DNA of 64,000 nucleotides, from positions 1 to 64,000 of the forward strand of contig NZ_PGUY01000033.1 in the NCBI RefSeq assembly GCF_002863585.1, written 5' to 3'. Shown piece after piece: positions 34,401 through 44,124 of this stretch. The notes below the pieces were generated by a model, which worked only from the letters and a program-made list of their open reading frames with translations, made no database searches and was not told the DNA's origin. Position numbers and translations under genes: made by a program. How positions within the stretch are numbered: the first letter of the stretch is position 1; the number at the start of each line of letters is the position of its first letter. Source of the DNA: Peribacillus deserti (GTDB lineage Bacteria > Bacillota > Bacilli > Bacillales > DSM-1321).

Positions 34401-36524
34401 ATGCAACCATCGAATGTATTTTCCTTTTGGAAGCTAATCGAACAGTACCATATTAAAATTCCAATAATTCAGCGTGATTATGCACAAGGGAGAAAAGGCA
34501 AAGAAGTACAACATGTGCGAAATGAGTTTTTACGCGTGCTTTTTAATGCCCTTGAAACAAATAATCCGATTGAATTAGATTTTATTTATGGGACGGTGAA
34601 TGAAACAAATCAATTTGCACCACTAGATGGGCAACAGCGCTTAACGACGCTATATTTACTTCACTGGTACATTGCCTTAAAAGAAGGTAAGTTAGATGCA
34701 AATCAAGCTATTTTTCAAAGGTTTTCATACGAAACACGCCTAAGTAGTAAACTGTTTTGCAAATTACTTGTTTCACTAACAGACATTGATTTAACAGAAA
34801 CATCCTTATCAAACCAAATTTATAACGAAGCTAACTTCTATTACGGTTGGGCGCATGACCCAACAGTTTCGTCGATGTTGACCATGCTTGATATGATCCA
34901 TTCATTTGCAAAAGAATATAATCTGCCTGAGGATTTATTTGAAATCTTAACAACCAACGCACCGATAACATTCCAGTTTATTGATTTAGATACATTCCAA
35001 TTGGAAGATACACTGTATATTAAAATGAATGCGCGTGGGAAACCACTGACACCATTTGAAAATTTCAAAGCTCGCTTCCAACAATACTTAGAAAATGTCC
35101 AAAATGTAGATGATAAGCAAATTTTGTACAAAACTGATACGGTTTGGTCGGACTTCTTTTGGAAGCATCAGAAGACAAGTTATGATGAATCATTTTTGCA
35201 CTTTTTCTACGCGCTTCTTTACAACCAGTTAGCGCGTAGTAACCAAAATCGCGATTGTCTATTTTCAGCTATAAATGGTGGTGAAATAATTCGATTTGAT
35301 GATTTAGTATACATAGACATAGATAGTGGGTCATGGGTCAAGGATATTGAATTAACACTGGATGGGCTATGTAGTGGAACGCTATTTAACCAAGAGACAG
35401 TAATCGATATAAAAAAAGTGATTAAACAAGCTATGATGGATGAATTATACTATACCGAACGTGTACAACTCTATGCAGTTGTATCTTATATTCGATTATA
35501 TGCTGACAACTTTGCGGCGTTTAGTCGATGGATGCGCTTTGTTCGCAATGTTACTGTAAATACGATTTATAATCGTGTCGAGGATTTTATGCAGTCAATC
35601 CAAGCAATTGATGTACTCATAACACATGCACAGAACTTGGATGCATATCTAGCTGATTCTACATCAAAGTTAACTGGTTTTTTCGGACCGCAACTTACCC
35701 AAGAACAATTAAAAGCACGATTAACACTCTATGATGGAACCTGGAAAGAACCGCTGTACAATGCGGAAGACTATGGATATTTTGAAGGGGACATTGGATT
35801 CTTGCTTCTGTTTATTGATATAAATGAGTTACCAAATTGTTCTAATCACGAACGCATAGAAAAACAGGCATCATTCATATCATACTATGAAAAGGCTATT
35901 GCTATTTTCGGTCCGACAAAGTTGAATGTACCAATAAATTTACTAAGCAGAGCTCTTCTCAAGTTTGGTGATTACTTAATTCAGGCTGGGCAAAACCGTA
36001 GTTTCTTAATTGAAGGATTTGACCGCGATATCAGCTGGAAACGATTTTTACGTCATGAAAAAGTAAGTTTCTTGAAAGAACTTCTAGATGAGGTAAAACC
36101 ACAAACAATTACAACAGATCTACAGCATATTATTGATGAAAGTGATGTAACCGACTGGAGGCAATACATTATCCAGTATCCACTGATTTTAGATAAGCGG
36201 TGTGGAAACCGACGTCTTATTCGTTTCTATGATGAACAGGATATTTTACTACTTGATACAACAATGACGAGCGGATATTGTCAGGAATATTACAGTTACG
36301 CAATTTACGCTGCATTACAACAAAATGGCATTAACTGCAGCTATATAGATTCGGTAGGGGCATTTAATGAGAAATACGTACGAATTAATGATATGAGTTA
36401 CAGCTTGAACTTTGTCGACAAACAGTTCGTTATATACGACCGGAATGATGATGTCATTGCTAAACCGCAGGGATTTGACGAAGCCCTTGAAAAAATGAGT
36501 GAGTTAGCAGGTGTAAGTGTATAG
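34401..36524 (+). CDS. Large DUF262 protein, second of a pair
   Basis: A 707-residue protein with its own DUF262 domain (KIPIIQRDYAQGRKGKE, PLDGQQRLTTLYLLHWYIAL, and IKMNARGKPLTPFENFKARF). No DUF1524 HNH signature is visible. The C-terminal 130 residues form a beta-rich unit (RFYDEQDILLLDTT, YSYAIYAALQQNGI, FVIYDRNDDVIAKPQGF) that could bind DNA or regulate the first protein. Coupled to the upstream gene and followed by a terminator. A two-protein complex is inferred from the coupling. Such DUF262 pairs occur together in defence islands; the mechanism of this one is unknown to me. Confidence 0.78.
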   Translation: MQPSNVFSFWKLIEQYHIKIPIIQRDYAQGRKGKEVQHVRNEFLRVLFNALETNNPIELDFIYGTVNETNQFAPLDGQQRLTTLYLLHWYIALKEGKLDANQAIFQRFSYETRLSSKLFCKLLVSLTDIDLTETSLSNQIYNEANFYYGWAHDPTVSSMLTMLDMIHSFAKEYNLPEDLFEILTTNAPITFQFIDLDTFQLEDTLYIKMNARGKPLTPFENFKARFQQYLENVQNVDDKQILYKTDTVWSDFFWKHQKTSYDESFLHFFYALLYNQLARSNQNRDCLFSAINGGEIIRFDDLVYIDIDSGSWVKDIELTLDGLCSGTLFNQETVIDIKKVIKQAMMDELYYTERVQLYAVVSYIRLYADNFAAFSRWMRFVRNVTVNTIYNRVEDFMQSIQAIDVLITHAQNLDAYLADSTSKLTGFFGPQLTQEQLKARLTLYDGTWKEPLYNAEDYGYFEGDIGFLLLFIDINELPNCSNHERIEKQASFISYYEKAIAIFGPTKLNVPINLLSRALLKFGDYLIQAGQNRSFLIEGFDRDISWKRFLRHEKVSFLKELLDEVKPQTITTDLQHIIDESDVTDWRQYIIQYPLILDKRCGNRRLIRFYDEQDILLLDTTMTSGYCQEYYSYAIYAALQQNGINCSYIDSVGAFNEKYVRINDMSYSLNFVDKQFVIYDRNDDVIAKPQGFDEALEKMSELAGVSV

Positions 36525-36575
36525 AATTTTATAAAGGAACCTAACAGTCAGCTCATGAATTAAATAAGTTTATCC

Positions 36576-36614
36576 ATCCTTCCTCAAATTTAATTGTTGA
36601 AGGATATTTTTTAT
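36576..36614 (+). terminator. Terminator after the DUF262 pair
   Basis: ATCCTTC pairs with GAAGGAT across a 16-base AT-rich loop, followed by ATTTTTTATT. Confidence 0.55.
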
Positions 36615-37170
36615 TAAAAGACTAATAATCAATGAAATCAGCTTTCACCATTTAGCATCCCTGCTATTGGGTGCTGTTTTAACAAGTAGGTGTTATGTAA
36701 TAAGGATAAAAAAGCGCATATTGAGAGTTCTAGGCAACTGATTCCCAATCTTCTTGTTGAACTAAGGGGTGCTAATCTTCCACAAAGTAATACGATAAAA
36801 AAGGCTCGAAGCATAATGGCTCCGAGCTTATTTGCGTGCTAAGTTAACTGCAAAAGTGTCTGCTAATTCTACTGCAAATTACACTAAGAAAAGCATTATA
36901 AATTTGAATTTTGTACTTCAAAACCGAACCCGTTAGGTTACTATTCATGGCTTTATTTTTTCTGGATGCTGTCATGTACGGCAATTAGAATTTTGACGGT
37001 CTTTATCAGACCATGGCACCTGTATTTAAATTTCATTTTAAAAACTTCTTAATTAGCCAATGGGTGAGAATACCGGAAATGATAACAATAGCAATTTTAA
37101 TGAATAAGTCAAAGCTTTTGGACTCTTAATTGGTTTCTGAAATCAGTGTTCTAGTACAAGCCATGTAATC
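36615..37170. other. Intergenic between convergent transcripts
   Basis: About 550 bases. No gene seen. A minus-strand hairpin is at 36803-36834. Short AT-rich frames have no ribosome sites. Confidence 0.45.
36797..36834 (-). terminator. Minus-strand terminator-like hairpin
   Basis: On the minus strand GCTCGGAGC pairs with GCTTCGAGC (one mismatch) around CATTAT, followed by C and six T residues. It is far (340 bases) beyond the nuclease gene it could serve. Confidence 0.5.
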
Positions 37171-38790
37171 TCATTCGAAAAATTCTTTTACTTGTTGGTA
37201 CATATAATTTTTATTTAACCAGAGGGCTTGCTTAACCATATAATTATCTGTCAAAATATCCTTCATATCCTCAGGTCTATAATTCCAATTTGCAGGAGAG
37301 GGTAGCCGGTCTGAATTTTTACTTTCAAAATAATCCGACTCTTTAGCTGAAGGTCGAATGTGTAGAATTTGAGGACCACTCACTTGGCTCGGCAGATTGT
37401 TCTCTATTATGTAACCTTTCTTATTGGAGGCAAGTTTAAACGTTAACTCGACACCATTAATGAGAGTTTGTTTAATTATTTCCCATGTTTCTTTGACAGT
37501 TCCCATGAGTTCGTTTTCTGGCATATACCAAAATTTTGCACCCCTAAATATCTCTCCTTCTGGTGTTTCCTCGTAAACAACTAATAGGAATTTTGTTGTG
37601 GAAAGATAGTCATACACTCTAGTATCTTCCCAATCAAGTTTACTAATATCATTAATGAAGCTAACATCCGATTCAAGTTTAAATCCTTCTGTTGTGAGTC
37701 TGTTTTCGGATGCTTTATTTCTCTGATTAGAATTTACAGTAATTGTTTTTACAGCAATTCCAGCCTTCTTAAACTCATCTGTTTCTTCTAAATCACCTTT
37801 TAAATTAAACATCTTCTGCGCAATTAGCCGTGAACTTGCTTTGTCATTCTTTTTTTTGATTCTAACACCAAACTTTTCTGCTAAGACTTCTTTATTCATA
37901 TTGTAGAACGGTTTAAACTGATTGAGAATGATTTGTTCAAACGGTTTGTGTTTTAACTCGGATAAATCTTTTATAATATGCTCTTGAGTACCAATTTGCT
38001 TAGCGTCGATTTTTTTATGTAATTCAGGATAGTCATTTCGATAAGAAACATAAGTAAGTGAACTTTTTAATTCGCCCTTTACAATTCGCTTAGTAATTTC
38101 CTTCATGTACGTCGGTCTTAAAGAAAAAGCTCGTCTATGTGCTTTCTTATCACTAAACGGTTGGGTTGTTTGATTCTCTGCAGTTTTACTTCCTTTTGTC
38201 ACTGCTCCAAGGTATTGTGTCATACCTTCGGAAATGTCCTCAGCCCTCCCTTGACGAATCATATCCATTATAATGTTCCAATCATTTTCAATGATTGCCC
38301 AATCATCGTCAGGTAAATCCTTCAAATTAAAAAGAATAGAGTGGGTCATTAAGAAATCTGGATAGATTGGGTATTCCTTTCCATCGAATTGATAATAAAT
38401 AACTGGATTATATTTATATAACATGAGTTCTACAAGAACTGACTTTTTTAAAAAGGAGGAATTCTGAAAATCCCTCTTATATTCTTCATTAAAATCAAAA
38501 ATGTTAAGAACTAGTCTTTCTTTGGCACCCCAAGAATTTTCTTTTTTGAAAAATTTAAGCCCAGCACATTTGAGTTCTACACCTAGCTTATTGAAATCTG
38601 CCTCAGGTCGACTGTTATTCGCTAGTCCGAACCAATCTTTTTCAACTGCATTCCCAAGCCAACCTTTATTTCTTGGGTTAGCAAACCACTTATCGACATT
38701 CTCCTGTGTGACAAGCTCCTTTATCATTTTACCAACAGCAGCTTCACCACGTTCTTTTATTTCTCGAATTGTTTTATATTCTCTAACCAT
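37171..38790 (-). CDS. Sau3AI-like type II restriction endonuclease
   Basis: A 539-residue protein resembling Sau3AI, which has two MutH-like domains and cuts at GATC. The N-terminal domain has the nuclease signature: ANNSRPEADFNKLGVELKCAG with Asp65, Glu72 and Lys74 (D..E-x-K). The second MutH-like half (about residue 290 onward) should bind DNA allosterically. Opposite to it lie a controller gene and a C5-methylase, completing the system; the GATC target is inferred from similarity. The ATG at 38790, with AGGGAG 7 bases before it, is preferred to the longer frame. Divergent from the controller gene, with which it shares a 130-base control region. Confidence 0.85.
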   Translation of the reverse strand: MVREYKTIREIKERGEAAVGKMIKELVTQENVDKWFANPRNKGWLGNAVEKDWFGLANNSRPEADFNKLGVELKCAGLKFFKKENSWGAKERLVLNIFDFNEEYKRDFQNSSFLKKSVLVELMLYKYNPVIYYQFDGKEYPIYPDFLMTHSILFNLKDLPDDDWAIIENDWNIIMDMIRQGRAEDISEGMTQYLGAVTKGSKTAENQTTQPFSDKKAHRRAFSLRPTYMKEITKRIVKGELKSSLTYVSYRNDYPELHKKIDAKQIGTQEHIIKDLSELKHKPFEQIILNQFKPFYNMNKEVLAEKFGVRIKKKNDKASSRLIAQKMFNLKGDLEETDEFKKAGIAVKTITVNSNQRNKASENRLTTEGFKLESDVSFINDISKLDWEDTRVYDYLSTTKFLLVVYEETPEGEIFRGAKFWYMPENELMGTVKETWEIIKQTLINGVELTFKLASNKKGYIIENNLPSQVSGPQILHIRPSAKESDYFESKNSDRLPSPANWNYRPEDMKDILTDNYMVKQALWLNKNYMYQQVKEFFE

Positions 38791-38920
38791 CACAATCTCC
38801 CTAATCGATAATATTAATCTTCTATTCAACGTTATTATAAATTACCTTCAAATTTTTGTCTGTATAGGTTATAATAATCCATCGATACAATATCCCGTAT
38901 TATCGAAGGGAGTAAAATGT
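38791..38920. promoter_or_regulatory. Divergent control region of the restriction system
   Basis: Between nuclease and controller genes. Contains GTTATAATAA (a -10-like TATAAT near 38868) and CGATACAATA..CGTATTATCG, an imperfect inverted repeat at about 38882-38905 where a controller protein could bind its own promoter. Confidence 0.45.
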
Positions 38921-39139
38921 ATGATTAAACTACGCTTGAATGAAATTCTCAAGGAAAGAGAAATGCGTCAAAAGGACTTAGCAAAAGCTAGTGGGCTCCG
39001 TGAAAGTTCTATTAGTGATATGGTTCGAGGCATCCGTTCTACAGTGAACTTAGAACAACTTGAGAAGGTAATGGACTGTTTGGAAATTACCGATTACAAC
39101 GAAATCTTTGAGAAAGTTGAGGAAAAAGTGAATGTCTAA
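38921..39139 (+). CDS. XRE-type controller protein of the restriction system
   Basis: A 72-residue single-domain helix-turn-helix protein (LNEILKEREMRQKDLAKASGLRE, SSISDMVRG, LEQLEKVMDCLE), the usual form of restriction-system C proteins that time nuclease expression after methylase. The open frame continues upstream, but only the ATG at 38921 has a ribosome site (GAAGGGAG) and gives the standard length. The stop overlaps the methylase start by eight bases, so both are made from one message. Confidence 0.85.
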   Translation: MIKLRLNEILKEREMRQKDLAKASGLRESSISDMVRGIRSTVNLEQLEKVMDCLEITDYNEIFEKVEEKVNV

Positions 39140-40541
39140 GTATAAAGTATTTTCAATGTTTGACGGGGTTGGAGGCTTCGTAGTGGGTCTTGATAACGCC
39201 AACTTAACACTCCAAGAACCGTTCTTTGAAACAATATACACTAATCAATTTGAACCATCTCGTAAATCACAAGATGCCTTTGAAGTAGGTGTCTATAATT
39301 ATCCGCATGTTCAACACAGCAATGATGATATCATGCAGGTCTCAAATAAATATTTTGAGGAAATGAAAGCTCAAGGTGTAAACATGATAGTTGGAGGGTT
39401 CCCTTGTCAAGACTATTCTGTTGCTCGTTCTAAAAAACATGAAATGGGTATCGAAGGAAAGAAAGGTGTTCTCTTTTGGGAAATCATTCGTGCGGTTAAT
39501 CATATCAAACCTGAATATTTGATTTTAGAGAACGTTGACCGTTTATTAAAATCACCATCTTCACAACGGGGACGAGACTTTGCAATTATGCTTGGTGCAT
39601 TTGCTCAACTTGGTTACTCTGTTGAATGGCGTGTGATTAACGCTGCAGATTATGGGCGTGCTCAACGTCGCCGCCGTGTGTTCTTTTTTGTGTATCGAAA
39701 TGACACACCATTTGCCATGGCGATGGATGAGAAGTTTGGAAAGCCTGAGAATGAGAAAAATATCATGACATCTGATGAAGCAACTTTCGATAACTATATC
39801 TTTCAAGATGGATTGTTCGCTCGTCAATTTCCAATTGAACAAGAGGCATATAAGAAACGTCACTACTCAGATACATTGTCTGATAAAGGCATCCTCAATG
39901 AAGAGTATATCGTAGACATTTCTGACAATTTTACAGGTACTATTTGGAATACTGGTATTATGCGTTACGGTCAATACTTCACGATTGATACGAAACCAGT
40001 TATGGAAGCACCAAAGACCTTGGGTGAAATTGTTCAGGAAGCGAAAGAATATTATCTACGTGAACATGGTGAAGAAGAGTACAACCAATATATCGCAAAT
40101 TACCAGTTTGACGCTGACAATCCTAAGCTAAAAAAGTTTGAATACTTACGTGGTCCTAAAAAAATTGAGCGAGTAGCTGATAACGGTCATAAATACATCT
40201 TTAGTGAAGGTGGGATGAGTCCGTATGATTCTCTCGACTTGCCGGGACGCACAATGCTTACAAGTGAAGGTTCTGTAAACCGTTCAACACATTTGCTTAA
40301 AGTCGATGGAAAATACCGACTGCTTACACCGATTGAAGCTGAATTATTGCAAGATTTCCCACCAGACTGGACAAAATTCAAAAAGGATAGTCTCGGAAAT
40401 GTCCATGAAGTTTCAGACCGTATGCGTTTGTTCTTTATGGGGAATGCCTTAGTTACCGGAATCGTTGAACGTATAGGAATTGAGTTAGGAGAAATTGTAC
40501 GCGAGTACAATGCAGTAGAAGTTCAAGTTAATAATGTTTGA
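39132..40541 (+). CDS. DNA (cytosine-5) methyltransferase (M.Sau3AI-like)
   Basis: A 469-residue C5-methylase. Motifs in order: FSMFDGVGGF (motif I, AdoMet), the catalytic GGFPCQDYS with Cys92 (motif IV), ILENVDRLL (VI), QRRRRVFFF (VIII) and, after the target-recognition region, PIEAELLQDFPPDW and the C-terminal GNALVTGIVERI (IX-X). It would protect the host from the adjacent Sau3AI-like nuclease by methylating the inner cytosine of its site. 5-methylcytosine deaminates to thymine, which explains the Vsr gene 460 bases on. Confidence 0.93.
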   Translation: MSKYKVFSMFDGVGGFVVGLDNANLTLQEPFFETIYTNQFEPSRKSQDAFEVGVYNYPHVQHSNDDIMQVSNKYFEEMKAQGVNMIVGGFPCQDYSVARSKKHEMGIEGKKGVLFWEIIRAVNHIKPEYLILENVDRLLKSPSSQRGRDFAIMLGAFAQLGYSVEWRVINAADYGRAQRRRRVFFFVYRNDTPFAMAMDEKFGKPENEKNIMTSDEATFDNYIFQDGLFARQFPIEQEAYKKRHYSDTLSDKGILNEEYIVDISDNFTGTIWNTGIMRYGQYFTIDTKPVMEAPKTLGEIVQEAKEYYLREHGEEEYNQYIANYQFDADNPKLKKFEYLRGPKKIERVADNGHKYIFSEGGMSPYDSLDLPGRTMLTSEGSVNRSTHLLKVDGKYRLLTPIEAELLQDFPPDWTKFKKDSLGNVHEVSDRMRLFFMGNALVTGIVERIGIELGEIVREYNAVEVQVNNV

Positions 40542-40574
40542 TTTTAAAATAATTCATACACAAGTATACCTAGC

Positions 40575-40602
40575 AAAAGGACTCATAGTTGAGTCCTTTT
40601 TG
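40575..40602 (+). terminator. Terminator after the methylase
   Basis: AAAAGGACTCA pairs perfectly with TGAGTCCTTTT around a short TAGT loop. Confidence 0.85.
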
Positions 40603-41002
40603 TAATCAAACAGATTAATTTCAGAGATTAATATATGCTATCCCGTACCATAGCTTGGGTTTTTGAGTATAAACGTAATCTAAATGAGTGATTTGCGTTG
40701 GAAGAGTTGCCCCTTAGGAGAAATATCTATCCAAGTGTTGTTCCAAAGCGTCACAATGTAGTTTACGAACAATCCAGAATACAAATAATGAGTCAGTAAA
40801 AGAGTTCTGTTTTTTAGTTTCCCGCTATAAATGTCCATAAAAGTGAGTTTATATTTTTGACCGAAAAAGAAGAGGAGCAAGGATAGAACAAACCATACAT
40901 TGCGGCTAAATCTTATCCTTTGACATAAAGCATCTCATTCTTGTCAAAGATTCACCAACGAAGATATGAGTAGTTAAATTTCCCCAAATGTTCATTCAGG
41001 AT
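40603..41002. other. Gap with a doubtful minus-strand ORF
   Basis: A 66-codon minus-strand frame (40680-40880) encodes a hydrophobic/aromatic peptide without a ribosome site; I do not call it a gene. Nothing else is seen. Confidence 0.4.
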
Positions 41003-41434
41003 TCACAAATTTTGACGGGTACGTTTAGCCTCTTGGATGAAACCTGCCAACATGTCGATGGTGCCGTCAAAATTACCCCTCTGCAAATCATGTTCCCATA
41101 TCCGGATGATGTTCCAGCCCTTCTCCTCGTAATGCCTTGTCACACGGCTGTCCCTCGCTCTGTTCCGTTCAATCTTGTTCTCCCAAAATTCTGTGTTGCT
41201 CTTTGGCATCTTGAAATGTTCGAGACATGCGTGCCAATAACAGGAGTCGATGAAAATCACGATCCTGTACTTTTTTATGCTGATATCAGGCGTGCCGTAA
41301 AGGGTCCTGTCATTCTTCCTGAAACGGAACCCCTTCTTCCATAACGCCCTACTCACCCTGTCCTCCAATTTTGAACGAGCCCTTATTGAGCCCATGATTC
41401 TGCTCCGTGTCTCCTTAGAGAATTTATCAGGCAT
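41003..41434 (-). CDS. vsr: Very short patch repair endonuclease Vsr
   Basis: The 143-residue product is a clear Vsr: SKETRSRIMGSIRARSK at the N terminus, LYGTPDISIKKYRIVIFIDSCYWH (catalytic Asp and zinc-site Cys/His) and W.NKIERNRARD, GWNIIRIWEHDL at the end. Vsr nicks next to T-G mismatches created by deamination of 5-methylcytosine, starting repair. It belongs functionally with the C5-methylase upstream. It is on the opposite strand, converging with it. Confidence 0.93.
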   Translation of the reverse strand: MPDKFSKETRSRIMGSIRARSKLEDRVSRALWKKGFRFRKNDRTLYGTPDISIKKYRIVIFIDSCYWHACLEHFKMPKSNTEFWENKIERNRARDSRVTRHYEEKGWNIIRIWEHDLQRGNFDGTIDMLAGFIQEAKRTRQNL

Positions 41435-41712
41435 CGAACCATCTCCTTATAAGAAGATGTTTCCCGTATTTTTCTAAGGAGAAACAATGCTGCAATTGAC
41501 GAGCTTGGCATTTAAAGAAAAAGAATGAATTTGAAAGTATTTTTAAAATTATATATCTTTACTTCTTCATCAGTTAAACCATTTCCATCTATAAATTGCC
41601 AATTACTATATAAGATTTGCCACTGTAATTATTTTGCAGTGGATTTCTTTTATTGAAGGTGTATTATCCCTTTTTGTCGAAATCCTTATATAAAGAAAGG
41701 GGAATTAATGAT

Positions 41713-42006
41713 ATGAATCGAAAAAAGTTAATTTATAGCATCCTTAAAGAGATAGATCAGGGTAATGAACCAAAACAATCTGATTACGAAATAAATTTCG
41801 AACAATGGGTTGAAATAATATTGTTAATTAGAGATGAAGGATATGCAAAAAATATATCAGTGCTATTTGCAGATAATGAAGTCTATTTTATATCTATATC
41901 TTCAGCAAAAGTAACTATGAAAGGAATTGACTATTTAGAACAAAACAATACGTTTGCTAGAACATATAAAGGTCTTAAAGAAATTCGGCAATGGATAAAA
42001 CTGTAG
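41713..42006 (+). CDS. yjcQ: YjcQ family protein
   Basis: A 97-residue protein matching YjcQ of B. subtilis: NRKKLIYSILKEIDQGN, then a winged-helix-like middle, and KGIDYLEQNNTFARTYKGLKEIRQWIKL at the C terminus. YjcQ proteins are small winged-helix proteins found in prophages and mobile elements; their role is unknown. I start at the ATG at 41713, downstream of AAAGGGG, not at the open upstream frame. It is in a mobile context here too. Confidence 0.83.
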   Translation: MNRKKLIYSILKEIDQGNEPKQSDYEINFEQWVEIILLIRDEGYAKNISVLFADNEVYFISISSAKVTMKGIDYLEQNNTFARTYKGLKEIRQWIKL

Positions 42007-42152
42007 AAACGGAATACCCCCTATTTCAAAACACCATAAAGGTATAGTCTTTAAGGTTATATTTTTTTTTGATGTTTTCATATATTAAACTTAATTATTA
42101 AAAGGAATTTATTGCTATAATTGTATTATTCATGATTTGGTGGTGGTTATAG

Positions 42153-42965
42153 ATGAATAATGCTGTTGAGTTTCTTGATACAGTTAAGTCTAATTTAAGA
42201 AATACTTTTGAAAGTTATTACAACCAAAGGAAAAAGGTTGGTTCATTTGATTTTAATAAGTTTGTTTCTGATGATGAATTTAGGCAATCTATATTTATAT
42301 TGAGAAACTTGGCAAAACAAAAAGGATTAGACCTTCGAGATACATACAAAAGAAATAGAACTGTCGAAGAGTTTATTATGGATATATATTTTGAGAATGA
42401 AGAAGGCTATATAAAGTTGTTTGCAAGATATTTCTTCAGTCTTCAATGAGTTTAGCAATTATTTAAAAGATAATCTTTATGAAATTGAAATTGTACAAAT
42501 TCAAAGCAATGTACCGCCTGATTTAACGTATCGAAATATAGTCAGGGATTTAAGTAACTGTGATAAGAGAATAGGTGATAAGGATTATGCTGGTGCTATA
42601 ACATCGGCCAGGACTGTTGTTGAAGGGGTCTGTAAAGAAAATTTAACTATCTTAGGGGAAAAGGTGACTGACGAGAATCTTTCCTTACCTAAACTGTTTA
42701 ACTTACTATCGAAACATTTGAATTTAGATTCCAGTAATACCAAGTTTGAAAAATCATTAAAAGAGATAACTTCAGGTCTTAGTAAGGTTATTCAAGGCCT
42801 ATCTGAAGTTAGAAACCAAAGTAGCGATAGTCATTCTAAAACAGTAAACCCACAATTCCATCATGCGGTCTAGCCGTTAATGCTGCTAAATGTGTTGCTA
42901 GTTTTTTATTCCACACATATGAATTTCAAAAAGAAAAAGGTAAACTAGGGTTAAGTAGTAAATAA
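42153..42965 (+). pseudogene. Abi-C (abortive infection) domain gene with two frameshifts
   Basis: Three frames read through as one protein of about 270 residues: the N-terminal 90 residues from ATG 42153, then after 42420 LQDISSVFNEFSNYLKDN through DYAGAITSARTVVEGVCKEN, LSLPKLFNLLSKHLNL and LSEVRNQSSDSHSK, then after 42867 AVNAAKCVASFLFHTYEFQ to a stop at 42965. The second and third parts are the Abi-C domain found in phage-abortive-infection proteins. One extra T near 42422 and one missing base near 42870 restore the frame. Either the gene is recently inactivated or these are read errors. Confidence 0.75.
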
Positions 42966-43012
42966 TTCTTTGAAAAAAGATGATTTTATAACTGAAGGGG
43001 AAAAGAAACAAA

Positions 43013-44098
43013 TTGGAATCAAGATATTCAAGTGTTCTTCGAAAATATGCGAGAAACCTTAAAAGAAAATTAAAGCTGAGTTTATCTTTTTTTTCAGACA
43101 ATATTGTAAATATAATAGTTCTAATAATAGTAATTGGAATTTTTGTAGCAGCCTTTGAAATTCAAATAGCTAGTAAGAATGCTAGTAGTATTGTTGATAG
43201 TGAGTTTTGGATTAATACCATGTTGCCTAATATAATGGCTGATATGATTGGTATTGTATTTACTTCTTTCTTTATTGCTGGTTTGTTCACACGCAACAAT
43301 AAAAGAAGTCAATTAAAGATTATGCATTCAGTATTTGGACAACAGTATAATAAGTTAATTAGCATGCTTTGCAGAAACATTCTTGTAATAGTAAAAAGAG
43401 ATGATATCTATTTATCATTCCAGAAGGATGACAGAACAGTTTATCAAGATCTTAGTTTAGTAGTGAAAGATATTGAAGGGTTTATAGACTACTCTAGTTT
43501 TAATAGAAGCTTTAGGATATGGGATGTAACTTCTGGAAGTAGCTTATGGGATACTTACATTGATATGATTCCAAAAATAGAGAAATATAACAATGATATT
43601 TGGGTTGTATTAGGGGAAATCGATTTATTAGCAAAGGAAGAAGCGAAATATGCTATATTTTTATCTCTCATGGATCAAGGGTCAACTGAGTATCAATCGA
43701 CGTTAGAAACGCATAATAAATATAAGAATGAATTAAAGAGTAAAAGCAGATTACTATTAAAGTTCCCGAAAAATAATGAATTATCTCAAGTGGAACTTAA
43801 GGAAAGCCTAGATGCTTTAAGAAAATTTTTTAATAGTTCAATTCAAGAATTCATTAAAATGAATGGTTTGGTATTACCCATGGAAATACGATATTCTTTT
43901 GCACAAGTTCAAAAGGCTTTAAATCGTTTTATTTATAGTATGAAAGTCTATTATTTTCCAAATGAATATAATCATTTAAGTGAAGGTAATATAGAATCAT
44001 TAAGAATAAAGAAGAAGAAGGAATCTTTAACTGCTATTATAGATTTATCTGAAGAGTTATTGAATTTATCGAAGTATTTTAATACCGTTGATGATTAA
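43013..44098 (+). CDS. Two-span membrane protein with large cytoplasmic helical domain, unknown
   Basis: 361 residues from a TTG start (AAGGGGAAAAG upstream). Two membrane segments at about residues 30-50 and 68-92 are followed by some 260 soluble, mostly helical residues without a motif I know. It begins 47 bases after the Abi-C gene on the same strand, so they may form one unit in which a membrane-anchored effector works with an Abi-C-type protein. This architecture (short membrane anchor plus cytoplasmic domain) is common in defence effectors, but no family could be named. Confidence 0.6.
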   Translation: MESRYSSVLRKYARNLKRKLKLSLSFFSDNIVNIIVLIIVIGIFVAAFEIQIASKNASSIVDSEFWINTMLPNIMADMIGIVFTSFFIAGLFTRNNKRSQLKIMHSVFGQQYNKLISMLCRNILVIVKRDDIYLSFQKDDRTVYQDLSLVVKDIEGFIDYSSFNRSFRIWDVTSGSSLWDTYIDMIPKIEKYNNDIWVVLGEIDLLAKEEAKYAIFLSLMDQGSTEYQSTLETHNKYKNELKSKSRLLLKFPKNNELSQVELKESLDALRKFFNSSIQEFIKMNGLVLPMEIRYSFAQVQKALNRFIYSMKVYYFPNEYNHLSEGNIESLRIKKKKESLTAIIDLSEELLNLSKYFNTVDD

Positions 44099-44124
44099 AC
44101 ATTCTTTTAGTGCAATCTGTATCT

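Noticed and set aside
38501-38920. Long N-terminal extension of the controller protein
   Set aside because: It is antisense to the restriction nuclease and crosses its promoter region; the 72-residue start has the ribosome site and fits the family.
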